Assembly (NCBI GenBank): GCA_019136395.1
Contig: JAGVUH010000595.1
Location: 1-5,469 of the forward strand
Source of the DNA: Gammaproteobacteria bacterium
Lineage (GTDB): Bacteria > Pseudomonadota > Gammaproteobacteria > Chromatiales > Chromatiaceae
Direction of reading: 5' to 3'
Length of the DNA: 5,469 nt
Under the pieces are notes generated by a model. The model saw nothing but the letters and a program-made list of their open reading frames with translations, did no database searches and had not been told where the DNA came from. Positions within the stretch are counted from its first letter, which is position 1. The number at the start of each line of letters is the position of its first letter. The translations under genes were made by a program, and so were the position numbers. Below are positions 5,389-5,469 of the stretch, piece after piece.

Positions 5389-5469
5389 TTAGTGAACAGA
5401 CCCATTGGGCTGGTTGAGACGTTCCAGCATGGCCCGATAGACACTGATTGGGGGGAAGTAGCCGTGGAT
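5389..5469 (-). pseudogene. Possible 3' end of a transposase/integrase gene entering from the right
   Basis: Read on the minus strand from the edge, one frame gives 26 residues ending GYFPPISVYRAMLERLNQPN then GSVH and a TAA stop at 5389-5391. The ending faintly recalls the C-terminus of IS3-type integrases (H...GY..P...Y), but the usual spacing is not kept and the piece is too short to classify. Another frame stays open to 5348, so the true reading frame is uncertain. I found no terminal inverted repeat or target duplication. It may instead be the end of an unrelated gene, or non-coding. Confidence 0.25.

Overview
The window looks like ordinary chromosomal DNA from a GC-rich gammaproteobacterium. 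The Tex protein is very close to the enterobacterial YhgF/Tex type, and an H-NS/HvrA-like nucleoid protein, a Sfp-type phosphopantetheinyl transferase and a hemerythrin-like protein lie nearby. This mix would suit Chromatiales or purple sulfur bacteria, but that placement is an inference from family recall, not from a search. I found no tRNA, rRNA, CRISPR array, phage module or defence cluster. I also found no convincing undescribed multi-gene system.

Layout. (1) 1-462, minus strand: the N-terminal 154 residues of an HPP-family membrane protein, running off the left edge. (2) 463-763: a non-coding divergent region with an FNR/DNR-type site, TTGA-N6-TCAA, at 551-564. (3) 764-1216, plus strand: a 150-residue hemerythrin-like helical protein. 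(4) 1217-1260: a short convergent gap with a 7-bp hairpin. (5) 1261-3507, minus strand: tex, a complete transcription accessory protein that lacks about 32 residues of the usual N-terminal region. (6) 3547-3786, minus strand: a 79-residue conserved-looking small protein with a strong ribosome binding site and a perfect TATAAT box, 39 nt upstream of tex and probably its operon partner. (7) 3922-4650, plus strand: a phosphopantetheinyl transferase with altered active-site motifs, divergent from the small gene. (8) 4785-4815: a perfect 12-bp-stem hairpin with A and T tracts, a bidirectional terminator shared by two convergent genes. (9) 4833-5177, minus strand: an H-NS-family protein ending in a duplicated YRNPD pentapeptide, with a clear sigma-70-type promoter in an AT-rich patch upstream. 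(10) 5247-5469: mostly non-coding, perhaps with the degraded 3' end of a transposase gene at the right edge.

How the parts may work together. The HPP protein (a family with nitrite-transport members) and the hemerythrin-like protein (a fold that binds O2 or NO) diverge from a region with one FNR/DNR-type box, so both may belong to a low-oxygen or nitrogen-oxide response. The small protein and tex form a likely two-gene transcription unit. The transferase and the H-NS gene are stand-alone units facing each other across a shared terminator. The points most worth a second look are the FNR/DNR site, the tex deletion, the His-less transferase motif and the tandem repeat at the end of the H-NS gene.
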